The position numbers and the translations under genes were made by a program. The notes under the pieces are model-generated. The model was not told where the DNA came from. It was given only the letters and a program-made list of their open reading frames with translations, and made no database searches. DNA of 64,000 nt from Clostridia bacterium (GTDB lineage: Bacteria; Bacillota; Clostridia; Christensenellales; Pumilibacteraceae): the NCBI GenBank assembly GCA_022791915.1, contig JAAWAB010000008.1, positions 1 to 64,000 on the forward strand. Direction: 5' to 3'. This document shows, in pieces, positions 44,948-52,881 of the stretch (position 1 is its first letter; each line of letters begins with the position of its first letter).

Positions 44948-46639
44948 TTATTCGCCCAACTGCGTAATGATGTCGTCTGCCGATTTTCCGGGCGGAATCA
45001 TGGGAAGTACGAATTCGTCTACGTCTATGCGGCAATCTACTACGACCGTGCCGGGCGTTTCGAGCGCGCGTTTTACCGTGCTTTCGGCATCTTCGTTGCG
45101 TTCGAGAATCATTCCCGTGGCACCGAAAGCCTGTGCAAGCAACACGTAGTCGGTGGGGTGCCCGAGCGTGGTGGACGAATACCGCTTATTGTAAAAGAGT
45201 GTTTGCCACTGCCGTACCATGCCCAAAACGCTGTTGTCGAATACAAAGATTTTCACGTTCAATCCGTTTTTTACGCAGGTGGGAATTTCGTTCATATTCA
45301 TATGGAAAGAGCCGTCGCCCGTCATCAAAATCACGGGTTGTTCAGTTGCTATGGCGGCGCCGATTGCCGCTCCCAGTCCGAATCCCATAGTGCCCAGTCC
45401 GCCGCTTGTGAGCAAAGTGCGGGGCTTACGGAAAGGATACGTTTGCGCCGTCCACATTTGGTGTTGGCCTACGTCGGTTACGATAATGCGTTCGGGCGGA
45501 GAAAATTTTGCCACGGTACGTATTACTTTGCGGGGGCATAAAGCGCCCTTGGAATCGATAGGGGGATAGTGTTCTTTGAGAGCGCGGCACTCGGTAATCC
45601 AGTTCTCGTCGGCGTGGGGTATGACCGTGGAAAGCAAGTAGTCTACGGCTTGTCCCGCGTCGCCCAAAATATAGGCGTGCGAGCCGACCGCTTTATCGAT
45701 TTCGGCGGCGTCGATATCTATATGGATAATCTTGGCGTTTTTGGCAAATTTGTTGGGGTCGCCTGCCACGCGGTCGGAAAACCGCGCGCCTATGGCAACG
45801 ATTACGTCCGCCTTCCCGAGCACTTTGGCTACCGCTGCCGAGCCGTGCATGCCTATCATGCCCAAAAACAGCGGGTGGTCGGCGGGAATGCTGCCCAAGC
45901 CGAGCATAGAGCAAGCTACGGGGGCGTTGAGTTTTTCGGCAAGCGCAACTACTTTTTGTTCGGCTCCCGACGAAATCACGCCGCCGCCCGAGAACAGTAG
46001 GGGACGTTTTGCCTGCGAAAGAATATGTGCCGCTTTTTCGGTTCGTTCGCCTATTTTGAGCGTGCCCACGCTTTTTTGCACGCGTGGTTTGGGTGTGAAA
46101 GTTGCCGTTTGTTGTTGGATATTTTTGGGCACGTCTACGAGCACGGGACCCGGTCTGCCGCTTACGGCGATTTTGAACGCTTCCCGAATGGTGTCGGCAA
46201 GTTCGTTGATATCTTTTACCATAAAGTTGTGTTTGGTAATGGGGAGCGTTATGCCCGTTATGTCTACTTCCTGAAAGCTGTCTTTTCCGAGCGCGGAAAG
46301 GGGAACGTTGCCCGTTATGGCGACAAGGGGAATGCTATCCATATGCGCGGTGGCAATGCCGGTTACAAGGTTAGTGGCACCCGGACCGGAAGTGGACATC
46401 ACAACGCCCGCTTTGCCCGTGGCGCGTGCATAGCCGTCGGCGGCATGGCAAGCGCCCTGCTCGTGGCTGGTGAGTACCTGTTTGATTTTGTCGCGGTAGA
46501 GATAGAGCGCGTCGAACGTGTCGATGATGTATCCGCCCGGATAGCCGAACACTACTTCCACGCCCTGTTCGATGAGCGTTTCCACGATAATCTCGGCGCC
46601 GCGCAGAGTTTTTTTCTTTTTGGAATCGGTTTGCGTCAT
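44948..46639 (-). CDS. ilvB: Acetolactate synthase large (catalytic) subunit
   Basis: A 563-residue thiamine-diphosphate enzyme condensing pyruvate to acetolactate, the first common step to valine, leucine and isoleucine. Motifs are FGYPGG, catalytic Glu60 in SHEQGA, HAADGYARATGK, an FAD-type central domain, and the TPP/Mg motif GDGSFHMNMNEI near residue 430. The ATG at 46639 has a strong GGAGGAGG. A longer frame to 46681 runs into the upstream hairpin and is rejected. ilvN follows. No T-box is seen in the leader. Confidence 0.95.
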   Translation of the reverse strand: MTQTDSKKKKTLRGAEIIVETLIEQGVEVVFGYPGGYIIDTFDALYLYRDKIKQVLTSHEQGACHAADGYARATGKAGVVMSTSGPGATNLVTGIATAHMDSIPLVAITGNVPLSALGKDSFQEVDITGITLPITKHNFMVKDINELADTIREAFKIAVSGRPGPVLVDVPKNIQQQTATFTPKPRVQKSVGTLKIGERTEKAAHILSQAKRPLLFSGGGVISSGAEQKVVALAEKLNAPVACSMLGLGSIPADHPLFLGMIGMHGSAAVAKVLGKADVIVAIGARFSDRVAGDPNKFAKNAKIIHIDIDAAEIDKAVGSHAYILGDAGQAVDYLLSTVIPHADENWITECRALKEHYPPIDSKGALCPRKVIRTVAKFSPPERIIVTDVGQHQMWTAQTYPFRKPRTLLTSGGLGTMGFGLGAAIGAAIATEQPVILMTGDGSFHMNMNEIPTCVKNGLNVKIFVFDNSVLGMVRQWQTLFYNKRYSSTTLGHPTDYVLLAQAFGATGMILERNEDAESTVKRALETPGTVVVDCRIDVDEFVLPMIPPGKSADDIITQLGE

Positions 46640-46666
46640 GCTGTTTTGCCTCCTCCCGATTTTATT

Positions 46667-46698
46667 AAAAAGGGCGCCCAAGAAAGTGTTTCTCGGGC
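46667..46698 (-). terminator. Hairpin with U-run between SRP RNA and ilvB
   Basis: On the minus strand GCCCGAGAAA pairs with TTTCTTGGGC (10 bp, CAC loop), followed by GCCCTTTTT. It may be a second terminator of the SRP RNA or an attenuator-like element in the ilvB leader. Confidence 0.6.
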
Positions 46699-46713
46699 TG
46701 ACCCGTGCTGTTC

Positions 46714-46987
46714 AAAAAAGCTGTGCATCCGCCGTTGTCGCACCATACCGAAGCGTTCTTCCGACAGTAAGCTCCCCCGAAGCTACCTTGTGGCACACAA
46801 TATGGTCTATTTAGTGCTGCTGCCGTCAAGCCCTGACACGGTTCATAGTATATTGTTGCACAAGACCCCGGGATCAACGCCACACGAACGGTAACGGACC
46901 TTCCATACAATACGCCGAAGGCGGCTTTCTGCCTCGCTGTAGCGGCTTGCGAGTATAGGGCACCGCTAGCTCCCCACATAGCACAGC
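46714..46987 (-). ncRNA. ffs: Signal recognition particle RNA, large Bacillus type with Alu domain
   Basis: About 274 nt on the minus strand. The 5' end GCTGTGC (from 46987) pairs with the 3' GCACAGC (to 46720), followed by six T. The Alu-domain signature GGGGAGCTAGCGGTGCCC follows the 5' end closely, as in the B. subtilis scRNA. The S-domain helix 8 has GTCAGG on one side and AGCAGC on the other. In place of the common GGAA, the apical loop reads TGAC (46828-46825), which fits the URRC tetraloop class. The RNA binds Ffh and targets membrane proteins. It has its own promoter. Confidence 0.94.
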
Positions 46988-46993
46988 ACCATA

Positions 46994-47022
46994 AGTATAC
47001 CAAAAAACGCATGCTTTGGCAA
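46994..47022 (-). promoter_or_regulatory. Promoter of the SRP RNA gene
   Basis: On the minus strand, -35 TTGCCA (47022-47017), a 17-nt spacer and -10 TATACT (46999-46994). The predicted start at 46987 coincides with the 5' base of the closing helix. Confidence 0.85.
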
Positions 47023-47243
47023 GCAAAAACCCGTTGAAAATGGAGAATAGTTGTCCGAATCGGGACGGAACGGGGCGGATTTTGGGTATGGAAGGGAGAA
47101 AAGCGCGGAAGAAACACGGGTGCGGCAAGGAAAAACGTTGCGGAAAAGACAAGGGAAAATGCGGGGGAAAGCGTCGGAAAAAGATGAAAAGGAGAACGGA
47201 ACAGGGCGTGGGAAAAACAAATGAAAATGTTGGGTCGTTTTAC
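47023..47243. other. Purine-rich intergenic spacer
   Basis: About 200 nt of A/G-rich plus-strand sequence between the divergent SRP RNA and rplU promoters. It has no credible ORF or hairpin. A similar purine-rich stretch follows rpmA. Confidence 0.5.
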
Positions 47244-47273
47244 TTGACGCGAAGCGGGGGATTGTGGTATGAT
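47244..47273 (+). promoter_or_regulatory. Promoter of the rplU operon
   Basis: -35 TTGACG (47244-47249), an 18-nt spacer and -10 TATGAT (47268-47273, preceded by TGTGG). The predicted start is near 47280. Confidence 0.75.
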
Positions 47274-47279
47274 TATTTG

Positions 47280-47370
47280 TGGAGTCGTATGGAGAAGGCT
47301 TGCAAACGGGAGCGCCTGCGCTGTCTGCCTTCTACAACGGATACTAACATTAGGGAGGTACCGAATAAAG
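47280..47370 (+). promoter_or_regulatory. Putative L21 leader (autoregulatory 5' UTR of rplU)
   Basis: A 90-nt leader with a stem AGAAGGC (47293-47299) and GCCTTCT (47327-47333) closing a 27-nt loop with inner GC pairing. Its position directly before rplU, its length and the stem fit the ribosomal protein L21 leaders of Firmicutes, in which L21 is thought to repress its own operon. The family match is from pattern only. Confidence 0.6.
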
Positions 47371-47670
47371 ATGTATGCTGTGATTTCAACCGGAGGAAAG
47401 CAGTATCGCGTGTCGGAGGGTGACGTTTTGGACGTGGAAATCCTTGCGGGCAATGTGGGCGATACGGTGGAATTCCCCGTGCTCATGACGGCGGAGAACG
47501 GCAACGTGGTTGCGGGCGCCGACGTGAAAGCGGTTGCTACCGCGCAAATCGTGTCGTTTGTTAAAGCGAAGAAAATCGTCGTGTTCAAATACAAGGCGAA
47601 GAAAAACGAGCGCACGAAGAACGGGCACAGACAGGGCTATACGCGCGTGAAAATCGTGAAAATCGCGTGA
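47371..47670 (+). CDS. rplU: 50S ribosomal protein L21
   Basis: A 99-residue protein with the L21 features: MYAVISTGGKQYRVSEGD at the start, GDTVEFPVLM, FKYKAKKNERTKNGHRQGYTRVKI at the end, which binds 23S rRNA. The ATG at 47371 is preceded by AGGGAGG at a rather long 12 nt. The open frame continues upstream to 47269, but that part is leader RNA. The last bases overlap the GTG of the next gene. Confidence 0.97.
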   Translation: MYAVISTGGKQYRVSEGDVLDVEILAGNVGDTVEFPVLMTAENGNVVAGADVKAVATAQIVSFVKAKKIVVFKYKAKKNERTKNGHRQGYTRVKIVKIA

Positions 47671-47996
47671 CGAGAGTCTGTATTGAAAAAAGAGACGGAA
47701 AAATCGTTTCGGTAGATTGCGACGGGCATACGGGCTACGGCGCGGAAGGAGAGGACATTGTTTGCGCGGCGCTTTCGAGCATTGTGCAAACGGCAGTTCT
47801 CGGACTGATGGGCGTGGCGGGTATATGCGTAAAGTTGACGCGCGACGATAAGCGAGGTATGTTGAACGTTGCTTTGCCCGAGAAGCTGGGCGACGCGCAA
47901 CGGCATGACGCCGACGTGATACTGGAAACGATGTTGATGGGAATAGCCGATTTATACGAGGGCTATTCGGACTTTATAGAATTGGAGGTAAAGTGA
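47667..47996 (+). CDS. prp: Ribosomal-processing cysteine protease Prp
   Basis: A 109-residue YsxB-type protease. The catalytic pair His21 (in DGHTGYG) and Cys33 (in [10 protein letters not shown]) is visible. Prp removes the N-terminal extension of ribosomal protein L27. The GTG start overlaps the rplU stop (GTGA). The gene lies between rplU and rpmA in the standard Firmicutes order. Confidence 0.93.
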   Translation: MTRVCIEKRDGKIVSVDCDGHTGYGAEGEDIVCAALSSIVQTAVLGLMGVAGICVKLTRDDKRGMLNVALPEKLGDAQRHDADVILETMLMGIADLYEGYSDFIELEVK

Positions 47997-47997
47997 C

Positions 47998-48270
47998 ATG
48001 TTTATCAATATTCAGCTTTTCGCCCATAAGAAGGGAATGGGCTCGTCTAAAAACGGACGCGATTCGGCGGCGCAGCGCCTTGGCGTGAAACGCAGCGACG
48101 GTCAATACGTGTTGGCGGGCAACATTTTGGTGCGTCAGCGCGGTACGGCATTCCACCCCGGCAACAATGTGGGAATCGGGAGTGACGACACGCTGTTTGC
48201 GCTTGTTGCGGGCAACGTAAAGTTTGAAAAGAAAGGCGATAAGAAGCAGGTAAGCGTTTATCCTGCATAA
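47998..48270 (+). CDS. rpmA: 50S ribosomal protein L27 with Prp-cleavable N-terminus
   Basis: A 90-residue protein. The start [13 protein letters not shown] is the extended form: Prp should cut between Phe8 and Ala9, leaving the AHKKG end that reaches the peptidyl-transferase centre. The conserved [14 protein letters not shown] and [14 protein letters not shown] segments follow. GGAGG lies before the ATG, 1 nt after the prp stop. Confidence 0.97.
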   Translation: MFINIQLFAHKKGMGSSKNGRDSAAQRLGVKRSDGQYVLAGNILVRQRGTAFHPGNNVGIGSDDTLFALVAGNVKFEKKGDKKQVSVYPA

Positions 48271-48282
48271 TCGAACGAGCGA

Positions 48283-48309
48283 AAAAGGGTTGCCTTGGGC
48301 GACCCTTTT
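48283..48309 (+). terminator. Intrinsic terminator of rplU-prp-rpmA
   Basis: A 12-bp stem (AAAAGGGTTGCC with GGCGACCCTTTT, one wobble) and TTG loop. It starts 12 nt after the rpmA stop. Confidence 0.9.
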
Positions 48310-48504
48310 GTATACATACGCGCAATAAACCGCCGTAAAAGCGAGAAGAAAGCGGAAACAAAAGAAGAAAACAAGGCAAACCACAAGACCGAAAAAGGGT
48401 CGGGCGGGAAGAAAAGCGAAAGAAACGGAAGAAAAGCGCGAGAGCGAAGGAACGGAAAAAAGAACGAGGGAAACGGGAGAGATACGGGCAAGCGTGACGT
48501 GCGT
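48310..48504. other. Purine-rich spacer, open reading frame but probably not coding
   Basis: About 195 nt, strongly A/G on the plus strand. The glycosylase frame stays open through it, but would encode only Lys/Arg/Glu/Gly/Asn and would begin inside the terminator. It resembles the purine-rich spacer before rplU. Confidence 0.5.
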
Positions 48505-49332
48505 ATGAGAGCGGAAGAACGGAAAAACGGCTTTATTGTGAGAAAAGCGCAACTGAATATAGAGCGCACGTTGTGTTGCGGGCAGACGTTTCGATACACG
48601 CGGCAGGCGGACGGGTCATATACGGTGTGCAGTTTGGACAAGCGGTGTCGGTTATATTACGAAGGCGACGATACGGTGGCGGAAACGGACGAGCGGGAGT
48701 ATTTTTTACGGTATTTCGATTTATGCACCGATTACGACGCGATTGTTTGTGCACTTTCCGAATTTGAAGAACTGCACGAGTCGCTTTGCGTGAGCGGCGG
48801 ATTGCGGATTTTGCGGCAAGACCCGTTTGAAACGGTTGTGAGTTTTATTCTTTCGGCAAATAACAACATACATAGAATTCGCGGCATGGTGGAACGGCTG
48901 TGCGCGGCGTACGGCGAGAAAAAAGACGGTTGGTTTGCGTTCCCCACGCGCGAGAGATTGCTCGGTTGCACGGAAGAAGATTTTCGCGGGTTGGGATTCG
49001 GATTTCGCAGCGGATATCTTGTGCGCACGTTGCCCATGTTGACCGACGATTTTTTGAAAAGGATTTCCGTATTGCCGCATGCGGCGGCGAAAAAAGAGTT
49101 GACCGCACTGTGCGGTGTGGGCAATAAAGTGGCGGAGTGCATTCTGCTGTTCGGATATGCGATGACCGACGCGTATCCCGTGGATACCTGGATTTTCAAG
49201 GCGGGCAGGACGGATGAGTTGGATACGCCCGACCGCGTGAGCGCTTACTATGCGACGCGGTATGGAAAGTATGCGGGATATGCGCAACAGTATGTGTTTG
49301 AATACAGTCGCAGAAAAGCGGCGACGAAATAA
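48505..49332 (+). CDS. 8-oxoguanine DNA glycosylase, OGG1-like (HhH-GPD)
   Basis: A 275-residue base-excision repair enzyme. The helix-hairpin-helix and catalytic part reads ALCGVGNKVAECILLFGY with catalytic Lys208, then PVDTW with Asp227. The 19-residue distance between Lys and Asp equals that in human OGG1 (K249/D268). FILSANNNIHRIRGMVERL and GLGFGFRSGYL are also typical. The N-terminal part (ERTLCCGQTFRY) matches the OGG N-domain. The ATG at 48505 is chosen because upstream residues are low-complexity. No strong ribosome site is visible. Confidence 0.88.
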   Translation: MRAEERKNGFIVRKAQLNIERTLCCGQTFRYTRQADGSYTVCSLDKRCRLYYEGDDTVAETDEREYFLRYFDLCTDYDAIVCALSEFEELHESLCVSGGLRILRQDPFETVVSFILSANNNIHRIRGMVERLCAAYGEKKDGWFAFPTRERLLGCTEEDFRGLGFGFRSGYLVRTLPMLTDDFLKRISVLPHAAAKKELTALCGVGNKVAECILLFGYAMTDAYPVDTWIFKAGRTDELDTPDRVSAYYATRYGKYAGYAQQYVFEYSRRKAATK

Positions 49333-49355
49333 ACGACGGAAAGGAGATTCGGCGC

Positions 49356-49571
49356 GTGAAAAAGTTATATTTCGACGAAAAATTGTGTAAGGGGTGCGGG
49401 CTGTGCGTAGCGGCGTGTCCCAAAAAGATTCTTGCAATCGGCAGCAGGGTGAATGCGATGGGGTATGCCGTGGCGGAGTGTATAGACGAGAACGCCTGCA
49501 TTTCGTGCGCATTTTGTGCTACCATGTGCCCCGACTGCGTAATCGAAGTTCATAAGGAGGCGAAAGCATGA
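49356..49571 (+). CDS. korD: 2-oxoacid:ferredoxin oxidoreductase, delta subunit (2x[4Fe-4S])
   Basis: A 71-residue ferredoxin-like subunit with two clusters: CKGCGLCVAACP and CISCAFCATMCP. It passes electrons from the TPP subunits to ferredoxin. The GTG start has AAGGAG upstream. Its stop overlaps the next ATG (ATGA). First gene of a four-subunit operon of Kor/Vor type. Confidence 0.9.
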   Translation: MKKLYFDEKLCKGCGLCVAACPKKILAIGSRVNAMGYAVAECIDENACISCAFCATMCPDCVIEVHKEAKA

Positions 49572-50647
49572 AAGAACTGCGCAAAGGAAACGAGGCGGTG
49601 GCGGAAGCTGCCATTGCCGCAGGGTGTAGGTGCTTTTTCGGGTATCCGATAACCCCGCAGAACGAGATTCCCGAGTATATGTCGTGGCGGCTCAAAGAAG
49701 TGGGCGGACATTTTGTGCAGGCGGAATCGGAAGTTTCGGCGATTAACATGGTATACGGCGCGGGCGGCGCGGGCGTGCGTGCGATGACCAGTTCGTCCAG
49801 CCCCGGCGTGAGCTTAAAACAGGAAGGAATCAGCTACATTGCGGGCGCCGAAGTGCCTTGCGTGATTGTGAACATGATGCGCGCGGGTCCCGGACTCGGG
49901 GGGATTCAGCCCAGCCAAAGCGACTATTTTCAGGCGACCAAAGGGGGCGGGCACGGCGATTACCACATGCTTGTGTATGCGCCCGCGTCGGTACAGGAAG
50001 CCGCCGACCTTACGTACAAGGCGTTTTTCCGCGCCGATTACTACCGCAGTCCCGTGATGATTTTGGGGGACGGCATGTTGGGGCAGATGATGGAACCGGC
50101 GGAGATTCCGCAGGCAATCGACCCTGCGACTCTTCCGAAAAAGGAGTGGGCGGCGTGCGGACACAACGGCGGCACCCAGCGTGTAATCAATTCCATATTC
50201 ATGAATCCCGACGATTTGGAGGCGCACAACGCGCATTTGACGCGTAAATACGAGGAAATGGCGAAATGCGACGTGATGAGCGAAAGCTACCGCACGGAAG
50301 ATGCCGACGTGGTTTTGGTGGCATACGGGATTGTGGCGCGTATTTGCAAGGCGGCTGTGGACATGCTGCGCGAGCAGGGAATCAAGGCGGGATTATTCCG
50401 TCCGATTACGTTGTTCCCGTTCCCGTATGACGCAATCCGCAAGTTGGGCGACGGCGGCGTGAAAAAATTCGTATCGGTGGAATTGAGTTGCGGTCAGCTT
50501 ATCGAGGACGTGAAAATCGGGTTGTACGACAGCAAGAACAGACCGCAGGTGGGCATTTTTGCGCGCGTGGGCGGCAACGTGATGAAACCCGAGGACATTG
50601 CGGAACATATTAAAAACGGGGAGGTACGTTCGTCATGGATAAAGTAG
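49568..50647 (+). CDS. korA: 2-oxoacid:ferredoxin oxidoreductase, alpha subunit
   Basis: A 359-residue protein. GNEAVAEAAIAAGCRCFFGYPITPQNE (split here as the family start), ESEVSAINMVYGAGGAGVRAMTSSSSPG and GLGGIQPSQSDYFQATKGGGHGD are standard for the pyrimidine-binding subunit of VorB/KorA enzymes. It converts 2-oxoacids plus CoA to acyl-CoA and CO2 with the beta subunit. Whether the substrate is 2-oxoglutarate or a branched-chain 2-oxoacid cannot be told from sequence alone. The end overlaps korB by 13 nt. Confidence 0.9.
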   Translation: MKELRKGNEAVAEAAIAAGCRCFFGYPITPQNEIPEYMSWRLKEVGGHFVQAESEVSAINMVYGAGGAGVRAMTSSSSPGVSLKQEGISYIAGAEVPCVIVNMMRAGPGLGGIQPSQSDYFQATKGGGHGDYHMLVYAPASVQEAADLTYKAFFRADYYRSPVMILGDGMLGQMMEPAEIPQAIDPATLPKKEWAACGHNGGTQRVINSIFMNPDDLEAHNAHLTRKYEEMAKCDVMSESYRTEDADVVLVAYGIVARICKAAVDMLREQGIKAGLFRPITLFPFPYDAIRKLGDGGVKKFVSVELSCGQLIEDVKIGLYDSKNRPQVGIFARVGGNVMKPEDIAEHIKNGEVRSSWIK

Positions 50648-51384
50648 TATTTCGCAAACCCGCACTGTTAAACGACACGCCGATGCACTATTGTCCCGGC
50701 TGTACGCACGGCATTGTGCACAGACTGATTGCCGAGGTGCTGGAAGAACTGGGCGAACACGACAACGTGATAGGAATTGCGCCCGTGGGGTGCGCGGTGT
50801 TTGCCTATAATTATTTTACGTGCGACATGTTCGAGGCGGCGCACGGCAGGGCTCCGTCGGTGGCGACGGGCGTGAAACGCGCCAACCCCGACAGCACGGT
50901 ATTTGTTTATCAGGGAGACGGCGATCTTGCCAGCATAGGCATGGCGGAGATAGTGCATGCCGCGACGCGCGGGGAAAACATGACGGTCATATTTATCAAC
51001 AACGGCATATACGGCATGACGGGCGGTCAGATGGCGCCCACCACGCTACCCGGGCAAAAGACGACGACTTCGCCGCACGGCAGAAGTGCGCTCGAACACG
51101 GCAATCCCATTAAAGTGTGCGAACTGCTTTCCACGTTGACGGGACCCGCGTATATTGCGCGTACGTCGGTGCACGACGTAAAAGCGGTTAAAAACACCAA
51201 AGAGGCGTTCAAGCGCGGATTTACCATGCAAAAGCAAAAGCGGGGATTCTCGCTGATTGAGATATTATCGACTTGCCCGACGAATTTTCACCTTTCGCCG
51301 CTTGCGTCGCTCGAATACGTGCGCGACGTGGCAATGAAGGCGTATCCTTTGGGAGTGTATAAGGATATAGGGTTGCCCGTCTGA
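50635..51384 (+). CDS. korB: 2-oxoacid:ferredoxin oxidoreductase, beta (TPP) subunit
   Basis: A 249-residue subunit carrying the TPP/Mg site: GDGDLASIGMAEIVHAATRG followed by INNGIYGMTGGQMAPTT. YCPGCTHGIVHRLIAEVLEELG near the start is the usual Cys motif. The start lies inside the end of korA, which argues for coupled translation. Confidence 0.9.
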   Translation: MDKVVFRKPALLNDTPMHYCPGCTHGIVHRLIAEVLEELGEHDNVIGIAPVGCAVFAYNYFTCDMFEAAHGRAPSVATGVKRANPDSTVFVYQGDGDLASIGMAEIVHAATRGENMTVIFINNGIYGMTGGQMAPTTLPGQKTTTSPHGRSALEHGNPIKVCELLSTLTGPAYIARTSVHDVKAVKNTKEAFKRGFTMQKQKRGFSLIEILSTCPTNFHLSPLASLEYVRDVAMKAYPLGVYKDIGLPV

Positions 51385-51430
51385 CGTGCGCCTGTGCTTT
51401 CAAAAATCATTCAGAAGGAGTTTATGCGTT

Positions 51431-51961
51431 ATGAAACAGATTATCGTGGGCGGATTCGGCGGTCAGGGCGTGATTTCGTTGGGGCTTATGTTTGCTTACG
51501 CCGCCATGAAAGACAATTTGAATACTTCGTTTTTGCCGTCGTACGGACCGGAGATGCGGGGCGGCACGGCAAATTGCAGTGTGGTGATTTCGGACAGGGA
51601 AGTGGCGTCGCCCGTTATCAGCCGTCCCGATTTGTTGGTTGCGTTCAATACGCCGAGCATGGCGAAGTTTTTACCATTGATGGCGGAGAACGGAACGGCG
51701 TTTGTGAGCGAAGAATTTGCCGAGCCGTACAAGGGACGCGCCGACGTGGTGGCAGTGCCGTTACACGCGCTGTGCGGAGAGAATCCCAAAGGGCAGAACA
51801 TTGTGACGTTGGGTGCGGCGCTTGCGCATGCGGGACTTTCGATGGGCGCGGCGGAGGAGGCTGTGCGGCAGGTGTTTAAGAACAAGCCGCAATTTTTGGA
51901 CGCGAATTTACGCTGCTTGCACGCGGGCGCAGAGTGGGCGAAAAAGGCGGTGCGGGCATGA
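51431..51961 (+). CDS. korC: 2-oxoacid:ferredoxin oxidoreductase, gamma subunit
   Basis: A 176-residue subunit that begins MKQIIVGGFGGQGVISLG, the classic gamma-subunit start, with YGPEMRGGTANCSVVISD after it. It binds CoA. The ATG at 51431 has AAGGAG at about 10 nt; an open frame from 51386 is not used. It ends in ATGA overlap with the NfeD-like gene. Confidence 0.9.
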   Translation: MKQIIVGGFGGQGVISLGLMFAYAAMKDNLNTSFLPSYGPEMRGGTANCSVVISDREVASPVISRPDLLVAFNTPSMAKFLPLMAENGTAFVSEEFAEPYKGRADVVAVPLHALCGENPKGQNIVTLGAALAHAGLSMGAAEEAVRQVFKNKPQFLDANLRCLHAGAEWAKKAVRA

Positions 51962-52488
51962 TTTTTGCGGCGGGGTTGCGGCAGAATCTTACCGAATTGT
52001 TTGGAGGCATGAGCATTATATCGTTTATGCTGACTACGGTGGGGCTGATGTTGGTGATTGTGGAATTCTTTCAGCCGTCGTACCGTTTTCCCACCTATTG
52101 CGGCGCACTGACGATAGCGGGCGGCGTAGTGGTGCGCATGCTTTCGGGCGGCACGTTTATTATGCTGTTTTATATGGTGCTGATAATTGCCGTTGTGATT
52201 TTGGGCGCGCACATGCTGATGCTTGCAACGCAGAAAAAGCCGTGGCTCACGCAGTCGCTGGCGCTCAAACTGGAAAACGCGTTGCCCGAAGATACCGACG
52301 ATTATTCCTTTTTGCTCGGGCGGGACGGCGTGGCAACCACCGATATAGACGGCAACGGGCACATGGCGATTGACGACGTACACTTTTTTGTGACGAGCGG
52401 CGTATTTATTGCCAAAGGAACGAACGTGCGCGTCGTGCGTGTGGCAGGCGACAGAATAGACGTGTCTGCCGTGTATGATGATGAGTGA
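51958..52488 (+). CDS. NfeD-like membrane protein
   Basis: A 176-residue protein with three predicted TM segments between about 17 and 92, then a soluble OB-fold-like domain. The C-terminal part contains GRDGVATTDIDGNGHMAIDD, FVTSGVFIAKGTNVRVVRVAGDRIDV, which is the NfeD beta-barrel pattern. NfeD proteins partner stomatin-like proteins in membrane quality control. No stomatin gene is adjacent. Its ATG overlaps the korC stop. Confidence 0.82.
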   Translation: MIFAAGLRQNLTELFGGMSIISFMLTTVGLMLVIVEFFQPSYRFPTYCGALTIAGGVVVRMLSGGTFIMLFYMVLIIAVVILGAHMLMLATQKKPWLTQSLALKLENALPEDTDDYSFLLGRDGVATTDIDGNGHMAIDDVHFFVTSGVFIAKGTNVRVVRVAGDRIDVSAVYDDE

Positions 52489-52492
52489 TTTA

Positions 52493-52636
52493 TTCGCCCA
52501 AATGCAACACGGCGCTACGCGACTCACGATGTTCGCGCTTGCTTAATCCGTGTTGGGCGAACTCCAAAAGGAGTCCTTTTCGGGCATATGTCCCGAAAAG
52601 TCGGATTTTGAGAAGGGTGTCGACCAAATGTGACAC
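52493..52636. other. Multi-hairpin element, candidate structured RNA or interspersed repeat
   Basis: Four stem-loops occur in a row: a long stem with TTCGCCC/GGGCGAA and ACACGG/CCGTGT (52493-52561), CTCC-AAAA-GGAG (52562-52573), a perfect 9-bp stem CTTTTCGGG/CCCGAAAAG with a 7-nt loop (52576-52600), and GTGTC/GACAC (52617-52636). An overlapping 70-codon ORF looks spurious. The density of structure suggests a mobile repeat or a regulatory RNA. Confidence 0.55.
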
Positions 52637-52724
52637 GGGCGGCGCGCGGTATAGCTTGCGGGACTTTATGGCATTGTGTGTATTATGTTTGACATAACGG
52701 TGGGATTGCGAGAGATTATTTTGG

Positions 52725-52756
52725 AAAGACCGTCTTTTTTTTGGCGGTCTTTTTTG
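52725..52756 (+). terminator. Intrinsic terminator after the NfeD region
   Basis: AAAGACCG (52725-52732) pairs with CGGTCTTT (52745-52752) and runs into a T6 tract. A TTGACA at 52689-52694 lies upstream, but no clear -10 at a useful distance. Confidence 0.75.
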
Positions 52757-52847
52757 ATGGGGTTGGATGGTTGGCTTTTTGGCGGGAATCGGCGGCGGCT
52801 TGGCAAAGTTAGGGGGCGGGTTATGGGCTCTGCGTTTGGCGGGGGGG

Positions 52848-52876
52848 GTATAAACGGCGGGCGGACGACATACGAT
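52848..52876 (+). promoter_or_regulatory. Candidate sigma-E-type sporulation promoter of yqfC-yqfD
   Basis: GTATAAA (52848-52854) and CATACGAT (52869-52876) are separated by 14 nt. They resemble the mother-cell sigma-E consensus (-35 like GHATAWT, -10 like CATAYAHT) with one mismatch each. The predicted start falls on or next to the yqfC ATG. In B. subtilis yqfC and yqfD are sigma-E genes. A run of eight G (52841-52848) touches the -35. Confidence 0.55.
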
Positions 52877-52881
52877 ATAGT

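Noticed and set aside
46640-46990. T-box riboswitch upstream of ilvB
   Set aside because: No T-box core sequence or specifier stem was found. The structured region is the SRP RNA.
48295-48504. 70-residue extension of the OGG1-like glycosylase
   Set aside because: It would start inside the rpmA terminator and consists of Lys/Arg/Glu/Gly/Asn only.
49575-51384. Pyruvate:ferredoxin oxidoreductase
   Set aside because: The four separate subunits and their signatures fit the Kor/Vor group. A single-chain PFOR would be about 1170 residues.
52485-52697. 70-codon ORF after the NfeD gene
   Set aside because: It covers the hairpin cluster, starts within the nfeD stop region and has no protein-like pattern.
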